DNA from: Ruegeria sp. ANG-S4
Lineage (GTDB): Bacteria > Pseudomonadota > Alphaproteobacteria > Rhodobacterales > Rhodobacteraceae
Direction: 5' to 3'
Length of the DNA stretch: 64,000 nucleotides
NCBI RefSeq assembly: GCF_000814005.1
Contig: NZ_JWLK01000001.1
Span: 992,001-1,056,000, forward strand
Shown: piece after piece, positions 55,469 through 63,696 of the stretch
How the letters are laid out: every line of letters starts with the position of its first letter
How positions within the stretch are numbered: position 1 is the first letter of the stretch
The notes under the pieces: model-generated
Databases searched by the model: none
Seen by the model: only the letters and a program-made list of their open reading frames with translations
What the model was told of the DNA's origin: nothing
Position numbers and translations under genes: made by a program

Positions 55469-55925
55469 ATATTGTCTCCTCTGATCTGGGGCTGGCGGAA
55501 TGCCGAAGCCCGGTACCGAGGAGCGCCCGAATGGCTCGGGCGTGGGTGCATTGATGCGTGGTTTGCAACAACAGTCCAGCTCTTTCTGGGGCAGCCTCAG
55601 GAGGGGTGTCGCTGTTGTGTTGCTGATTATTCGTCAACAATATTAATTGGTTACGATTTGGTTACTTTTGGTTTGGGGGTTGCATTTGCAAAACCTCGTG
55701 CATAAATTCCAACCAGCCCTGCAAGGGACAAGGTCCCAAGGGGAGGTGAACACATCTTCCAGGCAGCATTCGGCGCCGCTTTTTTGCGGAGTAAGACCGA
55801 GAGCATTCGAAGGGGCAACGAACCGGATCGATTGGTCCGGAGAGTTGCTAGTCGTGCTCTCTCCGAATTCCCAACACGATCCTTTCTTGCCGACGCTAAA
55901 GAGCGTCAAATGAAAGGAGGCGGCC
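55469..55925. other. Divergent intergenic region of the mobile cassette
   Basis: No supportable gene in 457 bp. It holds a perfect 7-bp hairpin, CGCCCGA (55524-55530) with TCGGGCG (55536-55542), and a T/A-rich block with tandem TTGGTTAC units at 55647-55675. The last 15 bp contain AAAGGAGG, the ribosome site for the ParB-methylase gene. It should contain both promoters of the divergent units. Confidence 0.6.
55647..55675. repeat. Three tandem 8-bp direct repeats (iteron-like)
   Basis: TTGGTTAC at 55647-55654 and 55658-55665, and TTGGTTTG at 55668-55675. Start-to-start spacing is 11 and 10 bp, about one DNA turn, so a protein could bind the same face three times. Likely an operator or recombinase accessory site in the middle of the divergent region. 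Confidence 0.5.
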
Positions 55926-57320
55926 ATGCCTACTAAGAAAACACAGAGCGACGCCATGGCGTCCAAAACGCCGATCTGGATGGCGGACAAAGTCGTCCAA
56001 TCTCAAATCAACCAGATCAAGCCCTACGCCAACAACAACCGCGTGCACGCGGCCAAGAATATCGACAAGCTCAAAGCGTCGGTGGCCAAGTTTGGCTTTG
56101 TCACCCCGATCCTGTTGGATGGTTCGGGCACAATCATCGCGGGCCATGGCCGCTATGAGGCCGCCAAGGCCCTGGGGTTGATGTCGGTTCCGACTGTTGT
56201 CGCGGGTCACCTGTCAGATGCTGAAGTACGCGCCCTGCGCATCGCGGATAACAAGCTGGCGGAATTGTCCGACTGGAACGAAGCGGCCCTCCAGATTGAG
56301 TTTGCCGAGCTGATGGATCTCAGCCTTGATGGCGAGCTGGATTTTGATCTGGGTATCACCGGGTTCGAAACGCCGGAGATTGACATCATCATCGATGGCG
56401 CGGATGAGGCCGCAAAGACTGAAGCGGAATCTGTTGAGACGCCGAACCCTGCGGTACCTGTCATCACGGAGCCGGGCGACCTCTGGGTTCTCGGAGATCA
56501 CCGCATCTTCTGCGGGGATGCCCTGCAAGCCCAGAGCTACGACACTCTGCTAAAGGGCGAACGCCCGCAGATGGTGTTCACAGATCCTCCTTATAATGTA
56601 CCGGTCAATGGGCATGTTCGCTGTGGCACCGGTGGCGATCATCGCGAGTTTGCCATGGCGTCAGGAGAAATGTCGGCCAGCGAATTCCGTGGCTTTCTCT
56701 CGGACGTGAACAACCGGCTGATTGACTGCCTGCCGGACGGAGGCATCGCGATGATCTGCATGGACTGGCGTCACATCGAAGAACTGATTGCGGCCGGCAA
56801 GGCAGGCGGCTTTGATCTCATCAATCTTTGCGTCTGGAACAAGACGAACGGCGGGATGGGCAGCCTTTATCGTTCCAAGCACGAGCTGGTTGCGATCTTC
56901 AAGAAACCAGATGCGGCGCATATCAACAATGTCGAGCTGGGAAAACACGGGCGCAATCGGACCAATGTCTGGGATTATGCGGGTGTGAACAGCTTTGGGG
57001 CAGGGCGTGAAGCGGATCTCGCTGATCATCCCACGGTGAAACCGACAGCCCTGGTTGCAGATGCCATCATGGATGTGAGCCATCGCGGCGATGTCGTGCT
57101 GGACGCCTTTGGCGGGTCCGGCGCGACCTTGCTTGCGGCTGAGAAAACCGGGCGCCGAGCGCGGCTGATTGAGCTCGATCCGGCTTATGTCGATGTCGCC
57201 ATCCGCCGTTGGCAGGAGATGACCGGTGAGAGTGCCGTCCACGCGGTGACAGGCCAGACGTTCGATGCATGTACTGCAGCAACCGACGCCACCTCAGAGA
57301 AGGAGCCGGATTATGTCTGA
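55926..57320 (+). CDS. ParB-domain / DNA methyltransferase fusion protein
   Basis: A 464-residue protein. The N-terminal ParB/sulfiredoxin-like nuclease domain (about 25-120) carries IIAGHGRYEAAK at about 70-81. The C-terminal N6-adenine/N4-cytosine methylase has DPPYNV at 220-225 before the AdoMet motif FGGSG at 395-399, the order of class beta enzymes. These fusions are typical of phages and mobile islands and methylate a short site, possibly for protection or packaging control. No restriction enzyme is adjacent. Its end overlaps the DUF5681 gene by 8 bp. Confidence 0.9.
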   Translation: MPTKKTQSDAMASKTPIWMADKVVQSQINQIKPYANNNRVHAAKNIDKLKASVAKFGFVTPILLDGSGTIIAGHGRYEAAKALGLMSVPTVVAGHLSDAEVRALRIADNKLAELSDWNEAALQIEFAELMDLSLDGELDFDLGITGFETPEIDIIIDGADEAAKTEAESVETPNPAVPVITEPGDLWVLGDHRIFCGDALQAQSYDTLLKGERPQMVFTDPPYNVPVNGHVRCGTGGDHREFAMASGEMSASEFRGFLSDVNNRLIDCLPDGGIAMICMDWRHIEELIAAGKAGGFDLINLCVWNKTNGGMGSLYRSKHELVAIFKKPDAAHINNVELGKHGRNRTNVWDYAGVNSFGAGREADLADHPTVKPTALVADAIMDVSHRGDVVLDAFGGSGATLLAAEKTGRRARLIELDPAYVDVAIRRWQEMTGESAVHAVTGQTFDACTAATDATSEKEPDYV

Positions 57321-57750
57321 AGATACGAAAGAGTATGAGGTGGGCTACCGCAAGCCACCAAAAGAACACCGGTTCGAGAAGGGTCGCTCGGGTAATCCCA
57401 AGGGTCGCCCGAAAGGTGCGAAAGGGGTGAATGCCAGTCTGAAACGCGAATTGGGAGCCAAGATCACCGTCCGCGAAGGCAACCGGGAGATGCGGATTTC
57501 CAAGGCGGAGGCAATTGCAAAGCGGCTCACGGCCGGTGCGTTGAAGGGCGACACGAAATTGTTGACGGCGCTTCTTAAGATCGACGCTGATCTGTTTGGC
57601 GGTTCAGATGATGGGAGCGAACAGGCCAGCGCTGCTTTGGAAGGGCCGGATAAGGTCGATTATGACATCCTCCGGGATTTCTTTTCCAGCCAGCCAGACG
57701 ATGACGACGGTCCTGAAGACGAGGAGGAGGCGGAAGATGACGGCTCCTGA
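57313..57750 (+). CDS. DUF5681 protein
   Basis: A 145-residue protein of the DUF5681 family found next to phage terminase genes. Its mark is the N-terminal motif GYRKPPKEHRFEKGRSGNP, followed by GRPKGAKG. The C terminus is acidic and disordered, rich in Asp and Glu. A role as small-terminase-like subunit or DNA-binding partner is suggested by position only. ATG 57313 follows AAGGAG by 7 bp; it overlaps the terminase gene by 14 bp. Confidence 0.8.
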   Translation: MSEDTKEYEVGYRKPPKEHRFEKGRSGNPKGRPKGAKGVNASLKRELGAKITVREGNREMRISKAEAIAKRLTAGALKGDTKLLTALLKIDADLFGGSDDGSEQASAALEGPDKVDYDILRDFFSSQPDDDDGPEDEEEAEDDGS

Positions 57751-59215
57751 TCCAAAAATGGTCCGGCAAGCCGCGCGCGAGGTTTGCCGGGACAATTTCT
57801 TTCCCTTCGTTTGGCGTGTGTTTGACACGCTGCACCAAGGGACTGACCACAGCTTTGATCCGGCCTGGCATGTGCGCGCCATGTGTCATGAGTTGGACAA
57901 CGTTCGCGTCGGCGAGAACAAGCGGTTGATTATCAACATTCCGCCCCGGTGCCTGAAATCGGTCACCGTGGCCGTTGCATATGTCGCTTATCTTCTCGGT
58001 CATAACCCCAGCGCCAAGATTATTGTTGCCAGCTACGGGCTGGATCTGGCACGCAAACATTCCGAGGATTGTCGTCGGATCATGTCTGCGCGCTGGTACC
58101 GGGAAATGTTCCCTGAAACGGTCTTGGCTAAAAAGGGCAACACCTCAGAAGAAATCCGCACCACAAAGGGAGGCAGCCGTAAGGCTGTCTCCATCGGCAG
58201 TTCTGTTACGGGTCATGGTGCTGATTACATCATCATCGACGATCTGCTGAAAGCGGGTGATGCCGGCTCCGAAGCTGAGCTGGTCAAAGCACAGGAGTTT
58301 ATTGAGGGGACCTTGCTGTCGCGCTTTGACAACCCATCCGAGGGACGCGTGGTTATGGTTGCTCAGCGGCTGCACGAGATGGATCCGCCGGGTTATCTTC
58401 TCGAACGCGGAACCTATCGGCACCTGAATCTGCCTGCCATCGCCGAAGACCATGAAACGGTTCCTCTTGGGCGTGGAAACATCATGCGCCGCAAACCGGG
58501 TGATCTCCTTTGTCCGTCGCGCCTGGATCAGCAAACATTGGATACCAAGCGTCGTGAAATGGGCACAGCCGTGTTCAATTGCCAGTATCAGCAGAACCCG
58601 ATTGCACCAGACGGATCGCCCCTGCGTTGGGAGTGGTTTGGTACCTACAAGACCATCGAAGATCGTCGCTGGTTCCAACTGGTTGTTCAAAGCTGGGATA
58701 CGGGCATGTCTGCGGATCCGCGATCCGACTTCTCGGCCTGTATGACCTGGGGCTTCCGAGAAAACGCGTGGTACCTTCTCGACGTCTGGCGTGGGCAGGT
58801 GGACTACCCAGACCTGAAAGCCAAGGCATTGCAGCTTGTCGGCCGCTGGGATCCGGATCGTGTTCTGATCGAGGATGCCGCTTCTGGCAAACCGCTTTTG
58901 GACGAATTGTTTCGTGATGACCGCCGGCGCTATGAACGCATTAGACCTGACAAGGACAAGGAAACCCGGTTCCAGTCCGCGTGCGGTCCTGTCGAAGAGG
59001 GCAAGGTGTACCTGCCTGCAGACGCGCCTTGGTTGGCAGCGTTCAAACGCGAATTGCAGTCCTTTCCACGCGGACGCAACGACGATCAAGTCGACAGCTT
59101 TGCCCATTTTCTGAACTGGTCCAAGGGATTGGGATTCTACCGGGCGCTTGGTCGCGATCATCAGATCAATATCGAACGTCGGGAGCGCAATCGCGAGAGG
59201 CTTAGGCGACGGTAG
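57737..59215 (+). CDS. Phage terminase large subunit
   Basis: A 492-residue packaging motor protein. The N-terminal ATPase has a deviant Walker A (IPPRCLKS, residues 68-75) and Walker B YIIIDD (about 164-169). The C-terminal RNase H-like nuclease shows QSWDTGMSADPRSDFSA and DDQVDSFAHFL. It is intact and full length, yet no portal, protease, capsid or tail gene follows; the next gene is a LysR regulator on the opposite strand. It is the third gene after the ParB-methylase with overlapping ends. Confidence 0.9.
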   Translation: MTAPDPKMVRQAAREVCRDNFFPFVWRVFDTLHQGTDHSFDPAWHVRAMCHELDNVRVGENKRLIINIPPRCLKSVTVAVAYVAYLLGHNPSAKIIVASYGLDLARKHSEDCRRIMSARWYREMFPETVLAKKGNTSEEIRTTKGGSRKAVSIGSSVTGHGADYIIIDDLLKAGDAGSEAELVKAQEFIEGTLLSRFDNPSEGRVVMVAQRLHEMDPPGYLLERGTYRHLNLPAIAEDHETVPLGRGNIMRRKPGDLLCPSRLDQQTLDTKRREMGTAVFNCQYQQNPIAPDGSPLRWEWFGTYKTIEDRRWFQLVVQSWDTGMSADPRSDFSACMTWGFRENAWYLLDVWRGQVDYPDLKAKALQLVGRWDPDRVLIEDAASGKPLLDELFRDDRRRYERIRPDKDKETRFQSACGPVEEGKVYLPADAPWLAAFKRELQSFPRGRNDDQVDSFAHFLNWSKGLGFYRALGRDHQINIERRERNRERLRRR

Positions 59216-59412
59216 AACAGAAAGCTAGGTTAGACGCCGATCGTCGACCTTGAACCGCCCGGCGAAACCTTGGCCATTGAGCCCGAAGGGCGGGAAGCGG
59301 TCATTCGCTGCGGGTGCGCGGAATCTGTTCCAGAATTGCAAAAGCTGCCATTTAAGTACTAGCAGACCAACCTCCCGGATGCTGCGGTAAGCGCGAAGTC
59401 CCGCTTTCCTGA

Positions 59413-60288
59413 TTAAGCCACGCGCAACGACGAAGGGCGTCCCACCTCGGCGGCGATTTCGCTGAGCAGCGCGCGGGCGGCGTCACTACGCCTCTTGGGA
59501 TTAGAGCGCGCGACGTACGCAATCTCGGGCGGCTCCGGGAACACATCTTCGATAACTTCCAAGTCTTGGGGCACGTGCAAGCCATTCATTAGGGCTATAC
59601 CGAGCCCCGCGCGCGTTGCCGAAAGGATGCCTGATACGCTTGGGCATTCTAAAACTGCCTCAAATTGATGACCCGTTCTTGAGTGCTGCGATTGTGCCCA
59701 GTGCTTGTAGAAGCAGTTTTGATCGAAGGCGAGGAATGGAACCGGTCCGCTAGGCTTCAATGACAGCTCATAAGACTTGATCCAGTGCAGCCGGTCCTCA
59801 TACAGCACAAGGTCATCGCTCCGGACTTCGTCTCTCATGACCTGTATAACCGCGATGTCGATTTCACCCGCGATAAGCCAATCAGACAGTGTTAGGCTTT
59901 GCGCGACCCGCGTGCTGACCTTGGTCTCTGGGTGCAGACGTGTAAAGCGGCCAAGGATGCGCGCAACGTCACCGCCCGTTGTATCTTCGGTCATGCCCAA
60001 TTTAATGGTGCCAGCCAAAGGCTTCTTTCCAAGAGCGGCGAGCGCTTCGTCATGCAAATCCATCATCCGGTGCGCATACTCTAACAGGCGCGTACCGGCC
60101 TCGGTGAACAATGGCCCACCGGCGCGGCGTGCAAGGAGTTCACAATCTAGGACAGTCTCAAGCCGCTTGATTTTGTGGCTCACTGCAGGTTGAGACAGTG
60201 CTAAATGCTCGGCGGCGCGTGTTACGCCGCCATGGGTCGAGATCGCGACCAAGGCGCGCAAACCTTCGATGTCCAAACGCTCAGCCAT
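59413..60288 (-). CDS. LysR-family transcriptional regulator
   Basis: A 291-residue regulator with the N-terminal winged helix (LDIEGLRALVAISTHGGVTR, then AAEHLALSQPAVSHKIKRLE) and a substrate-binding domain. It is divergent from the alpha/beta hydrolase gene, with 94 bp between starts, so it probably controls that gene. The inducer is unknown. The first gene of the stretch after the terminase; 197 bp before it hold nothing recognisable. Confidence 0.88.
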   Translation of the reverse strand: MAERLDIEGLRALVAISTHGGVTRAAEHLALSQPAVSHKIKRLETVLDCELLARRAGGPLFTEAGTRLLEYAHRMMDLHDEALAALGKKPLAGTIKLGMTEDTTGGDVARILGRFTRLHPETKVSTRVAQSLTLSDWLIAGEIDIAVIQVMRDEVRSDDLVLYEDRLHWIKSYELSLKPSGPVPFLAFDQNCFYKHWAQSQHSRTGHQFEAVLECPSVSGILSATRAGLGIALMNGLHVPQDLEVIEDVFPEPPEIAYVARSNPKRRSDAARALLSEIAAEVGRPSSLRVA

Positions 60289-60382
60289 TCAGAATTTCTA
60301 TCGCTACATGACAATCATTCATTTGCTTGATCAAATATCAAAGCGCTAGGACTTGGGAAAGGAAAAAGTTGGAGTTTCCCTC

Positions 60383-61231
60383 ATGACCCACCTCGTCGAC
60401 CAACATGTTCTCATCAACGGCACCCGTATTACACATGGTGTACACGGAGAGGGTGAGCCCGTGGTTCTCCTGCATGGCACACCGTCTTCCTCGTATATTT
60501 GGCGGAACGTACTGCCAAAGCTTGTCGAAGCTGGCTACAAAGTGCATTTGTATGACCTGCTCGGTTATGGCCTGTCAGAGCGCCCGCAAGACCCGAGCAT
60601 TGATACGTCCGTCACGGGCCAAGTGCCGATCCTTGAGAGGTTGCTGGATGTTTGGGGCCTTAAAGACTTCCACTTCATCGCACACGATATCGGCGGCGGC
60701 GTTGCCCAGAGGTTCGGCATTCAGTCGCCGGAACGGCTGCGCAGTTTGACCATGATTGACGTAGTGAGCTATGACAGTTGGCCATCCAAACGCACGCGCG
60801 AGCAGATGCAGGCCGGTTTGGAAAAACTGATCAAAGCAACGGATGCAGAGCACCGAGAACACTTCCGCAACTGGCTCAATTCGACGGTTCAAAACGAGGA
60901 GCGTTTGGCGGAGACGTCGATGGAAACCTACCTCAATTTCATTTGCGGCCCGGTCGGACAAGGCAGCTTCTTTCAGCATCAAGTGATGCATTATGATCCG
61001 AAGCACACAGACGAGATAGCCCCGCGCTACGGCGAACTTGGTCAAAAGCCAGTACAACTGATTTGGGGCGCCGATGACGCATGGCAGGTCGTGGATTGGG
61101 CGCACAAATTACACTCGGCAATTCCGGGATCAGAACTGCATGTGCTAGAAAACTGTGGTCACTTCTCAATGGAAGATCAGCCGGAACAAATCTCAGCTTT
61201 GTTGGTGGACTTCCTCAGCAGAAACTCATGA
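60383..61231 (+). CDS. Alpha/beta hydrolase of haloalkane-dehalogenase type (Asp nucleophile)
   Basis: A 282-residue alpha/beta-fold enzyme. The nucleophile elbow is AHDIGGG with Asp instead of Ser, as in haloalkane dehalogenases and epoxide hydrolases; the oxyanion region is LLHGTPSSSYIW; the catalytic acid lies near WGADDAW and the His is in NCGHFSMEDQPEQ. The two halide-stabilising positions (Asn in HGNPTSS, Trp after the nucleophile) are here Thr and Ile. True dehalogenase activity is therefore doubtful, and an ester or epoxide substrate is possible. ATG 60383 has GGAG 8 bp upstream. Confidence 0.85.
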   Translation: MTHLVDQHVLINGTRITHGVHGEGEPVVLLHGTPSSSYIWRNVLPKLVEAGYKVHLYDLLGYGLSERPQDPSIDTSVTGQVPILERLLDVWGLKDFHFIAHDIGGGVAQRFGIQSPERLRSLTMIDVVSYDSWPSKRTREQMQAGLEKLIKATDAEHREHFRNWLNSTVQNEERLAETSMETYLNFICGPVGQGSFFQHQVMHYDPKHTDEIAPRYGELGQKPVQLIWGADDAWQVVDWAHKLHSAIPGSELHVLENCGHFSMEDQPEQISALLVDFLSRNS

Positions 61232-61359
61232 CGTAAACACTGCGACCGCAGCATTCGAGCAAGGTGCTGGGAGTCCGCTTTGGGCCGGTCCTTGACGGTG
61301 GCGCAAGCCCGAGGAAGGGTGAATGCCGCTCTGAAAGAAACGCCAGCTTGGAGGTCGAA

Positions 61360-61710
61360 ATGAATGATGGATCAGCAAGTTCCGGGCCAATACTGAGGTT
61401 GTTCCAAGTCCAAACTAAGCCTGGCCGTGCGGGTGAACTGATCGCGAAATTCGGGGTGACTTCCGCGGAAGTTGTGCACGGGCACCCCGGGAACTTGGGT
61501 TATTTCTTCGGCCACGGTGTCGGCATGGATGACGACTATGTCGTCTTTACATCGGTATGGCGCGACATCAATGCGGTGCAAGCGCGGTTCGGGGAGACGT
61601 GGCAGGAGTCTTTCCTTCCCCCAGGCTACGAAGAGCTAATCGAAGAGTGCTCTATCCGCCATATAGATGTCGGGCAAGGCTGGCATTTGGACCTTTCCCA
61701 GGGAACTTAG
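61360..61710 (+). CDS. Small ABM-type (antibiotic biosynthesis monooxygenase-like) protein
   Basis: A 116-residue protein with the dimeric alpha/beta barrel pattern: strand LRLFQVQTKPGRAGELIAKF, helix, then a strand DDDYVVFTSVWRD and a final helix. Members include cofactor-free oxygenases and heme-degrading or stress proteins. GGAGG lies 5 bp before ATG 61360. It follows the hydrolase on the same strand after 128 bp and ends 11 bp before the left end of the decayed IS. Function not determined. Confidence 0.65.
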   Translation: MNDGSASSGPILRLFQVQTKPGRAGELIAKFGVTSAEVVHGHPGNLGYFFGHGVGMDDDYVVFTSVWRDINAVQARFGETWQESFLPPGYEELIEECSIRHIDVGQGWHLDLSQGT

Positions 61711-61721
61711 CTGGGCAGTTC

Positions 61722-62389
61722 TGGGACATATTAGTTTCTACAAAGTCTCTACCGCGATGGTCCGACAGGGTGGGTTTTTCGCGGTGCAGCACCGTTGCCT
61801 GATCACAGCCTGAGGCGCGCAAGGCGAGGTCCAGCGTGTCGGTTACATCCTCGGTCTTCATCGTCGTGCAAAGCTTCCAGGCGATGATGTATCGGCTGTA
61901 ATCGTCCAGGATCGTGCTGAGATAGAACCAGCCCCAGCCGATCACCTTCAGATAGGTAAAGTCGGTCTGCCAGAGCTGGTTCGGCCGTGTTGTCTTGTCC
62001 TGGAACTCGTCTGAGGCTGACAAAACCACATAGGCTGGGCTGGTGATCAGATCGTAGGAATTGAGGATGCGGTAGACCGAAGCCTCTGACACAAAGTACT
62101 TTTCTGTGTCGGTGAAGCGAACAGCCAACTCACGCGGGGAAAGCTCACTTTCCTTCAGAGCCAGATCCTTGATCTTCTCACGCACCGGCTGCGGAATGCG
62201 GTTCCAGACCCGTGAGGGCTTGGGACTGCGATCCTCAAGCGCCTCAGGACCACCCGACAGATACAGGCCATACCAGCGATAGAAGGTGGTCTTCGGGATG
62301 CCCAGCTTTTCCAAACTGCGCTTGGTCGGCAGATGCGAGCCTTCGACCAGACGGATGATCTCCAGCTTTTCAGATGCAGGGTATCTCAT
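61722..62389 (-). pseudogene. IS3 transposase OrfB, C-terminally truncated
   Basis: The integrase-core half starts with MRYPASEKLEIIRLVEG and includes the DDE domain parts QTDFTYLKVIGWG (first Asp) and ILDDYSRYIIAWK (second Asp). After LSDHRG the sequence leaves the family and runs into the terminal repeat, continuing in frame to a stop at 61652; the third catalytic residue, Glu, is missing. The start overlaps the orfA stop (ATGA). It is inactive as a transposase. Confidence 0.85.
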
Positions 62390-62750
62390 TCGCCGTCGTC
62401 CCCATCCGCGATCATGCTTTTTTTGAGCAACCGCAGTTCAAGAGCCTGTTCGGCAACCACCTCCTTCAGATCACGGGCTTCCCGTCTCAGATCCTTCACT
62501 TCGGTGGAAGTTGCCGCGCGGGCCGTGTCGCCTGCCAGACGTTTCTTGCCGGCTTCCAGGAATTCCTTGGACCAGCTGTAATAAAGGCTCTGCGCGATGC
62601 CCTCACGACGGCACAGCTCTGCAATGCTGTCCGGCCGTCCAGCACGATCCTGATCTTCTCTTCTGCGGAATACTGTTTGCGGGTCGCACGGCGAATGCCC
62701 TTTATGATCTTCTCACCGTGGCTCTGCTTGGTTCCGGGTTTCTTTCTCAT
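62386..62750 (-). pseudogene. IS3 transposase OrfA with frameshift
   Basis: The N-terminal part MRKKPGTKQSHGEKIIKGIR with the helix-turn-helix entry KQYSAEEKIRIVLDG is in one frame. Around 62630-62636 the frame changes, and the rest (DSIAELCRREGIAQSLYYSW onward to a leucine-zipper-like C terminus) continues in another frame to the stop overlapping orfB. The join is consistent with loss of a few bases; the intact family has a slightly longer segment there, from memory. Confidence 0.8.
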
Positions 62751-62860
62751 CTCCACTCCTTGGCGGTCACGATGAGCCAGAAACCCTCTCTTATCAAATC
62801 GACCTAAAATGTCCCATTGGCGCTGACGTCAGACAAGCGACCAACCGAAACCCTTTTCGA

Positions 62861-63133
62861 TCACCAGAAGCCTCGATAGGCTGTAAAAACAGAAGCGTGG
62901 ACAGTTCCTGCTACCCGGCTTGACAATGCGCAATAGTGCATCGGAACAGCGAGGCCCGGGTTGTGGGCAATCCTCGACCTGCGTGGAATGAACTCCTGGC
63001 TGTTATCGCGGCGGATGTATTCAGGCCTGCCATGTTTCATGTGCAGCCGTTGCAGGAAACCAAGCACGTCATTTGCGTTCAACTTCGGTCGCACCGCTTC
63101 AAAGAACGTCTCACGGGTAGTCCCCTTGTCCAT
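62861..63133 (-). pseudogene. Fragment of a second IS3-type transposase
   Basis: The reading frame contains a short stretch of an IS3 OrfB integrase core: RPKLNANDVLGFLQRLHMKHGRPEYIRRDN, where the DN pair is the site of the second catalytic Asp, then SQEF. Before and after it the sequence is not transposase-like. No terminal repeats are seen. It is a remnant, separate from the element that ends at 62816. Confidence 0.65.
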
Positions 63134-63138
63134 GTGAC

Positions 63139-63696
63139 TTAGCTGGTTCTTTGATCCTTTAATCGCGAGATGAGCACCACGGCACGATAAGTCTTCCCAT
63201 CAGGTTCGGCTGTTGCATAGAGATGTGAATCGAGTGTGTTGTCAGAAATCGAATAGCGCTTAATTCCTGTTGGGAAGAAACCGTTCAAGGCAAACGCCCG
63301 AGCTGCGGCGGCGTTGACCTCGCCTGATGGCATAACTCGAACAACTGCGGCGAGCCTTTCTGTATCCAATGAGTGACTCATTGCGCGGGAAATTATATGC
63401 CGTGCAAATCCGTGGCCCTTCAGTTTTGAGAACAAGCCGTTCAACTTACGAACTCGAAGTCCCTCCCAAGTTTCAGTTTTCGTATAAAGACCACCCAACA
63501 CTTTGTCGTTCTCATGAACTACGACAAGATTGTTGCCCGGAGCGGTAAGCATACTCTTTGATATGTTGTTCAGGTACGCAGGTGTGCGTCTGATCTGTTC
63601 TTTTAGCTCGAAAACATAGGCATTAATTACCGCATCCGGGGCTGCGTCAGCGGTGTACACGCTAATTTTCGGCGGCCTTACTACAGAGGTTCTCAT
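63139..63696 (-). CDS. Probable GNAT-type acetyltransferase
   Basis: A 185-residue protein with GNAT-like character: strand LVVVHENDKVLGGLYT, then a basic segment KLKGHGFARHIISRAM matching the acetyl-CoA loop (R/K-x-x-G-x-G/A), and a later AAARAFALNGFFPTGIKRY resembling motif B. It is A/T-richer than the core genome. ATG 63696 is chosen over an in-frame TTG at 63708. No neighbours give a substrate. Called on pattern by eye. Confidence 0.5.
   Translation of the reverse strand: MRTSVVRPPKISVYTADAAPDAVINAYVFELKEQIRRTPAYLNNISKSMLTAPGNNLVVVHENDKVLGGLYTKTETWEGLRVRKLNGLFSKLKGHGFARHIISRAMSHSLDTERLAAVVRVMPSGEVNAAAARAFALNGFFPTGIKRYSISDNTLDSHLYATAEPDGKTYRAVVLISRLKDQRTS

Larger units (their letters stand above)
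61722..62816 (-). mobile_element. Decayed IS3-family insertion sequence
   Basis: Bounded by imperfect terminal inverted repeats: TGGGACATATTAG (61722-61734) and CTAAAATGTCCCA (62804-62816), 12 of 13 bases pairing. Inside, on the minus strand, are orfA and orfB of an IS3-type transposase. It is about 1.1 kb, shorter than usual for the family; orfA has a frameshift and orfB lacks its C-terminal part, so the element is inactive. A run of seven A on the coding strand near 62418-62424 is the kind of site used for programmed frameshifting. Confidence 0.8.

Noticed and set aside
60289..60382. LysR-type binding site (T-N11-A) between the regulator and hydrolase genes
   Set aside because: Several weak A/T-rich candidates overlap and none forms a clear dyad, so no single site can be supported.
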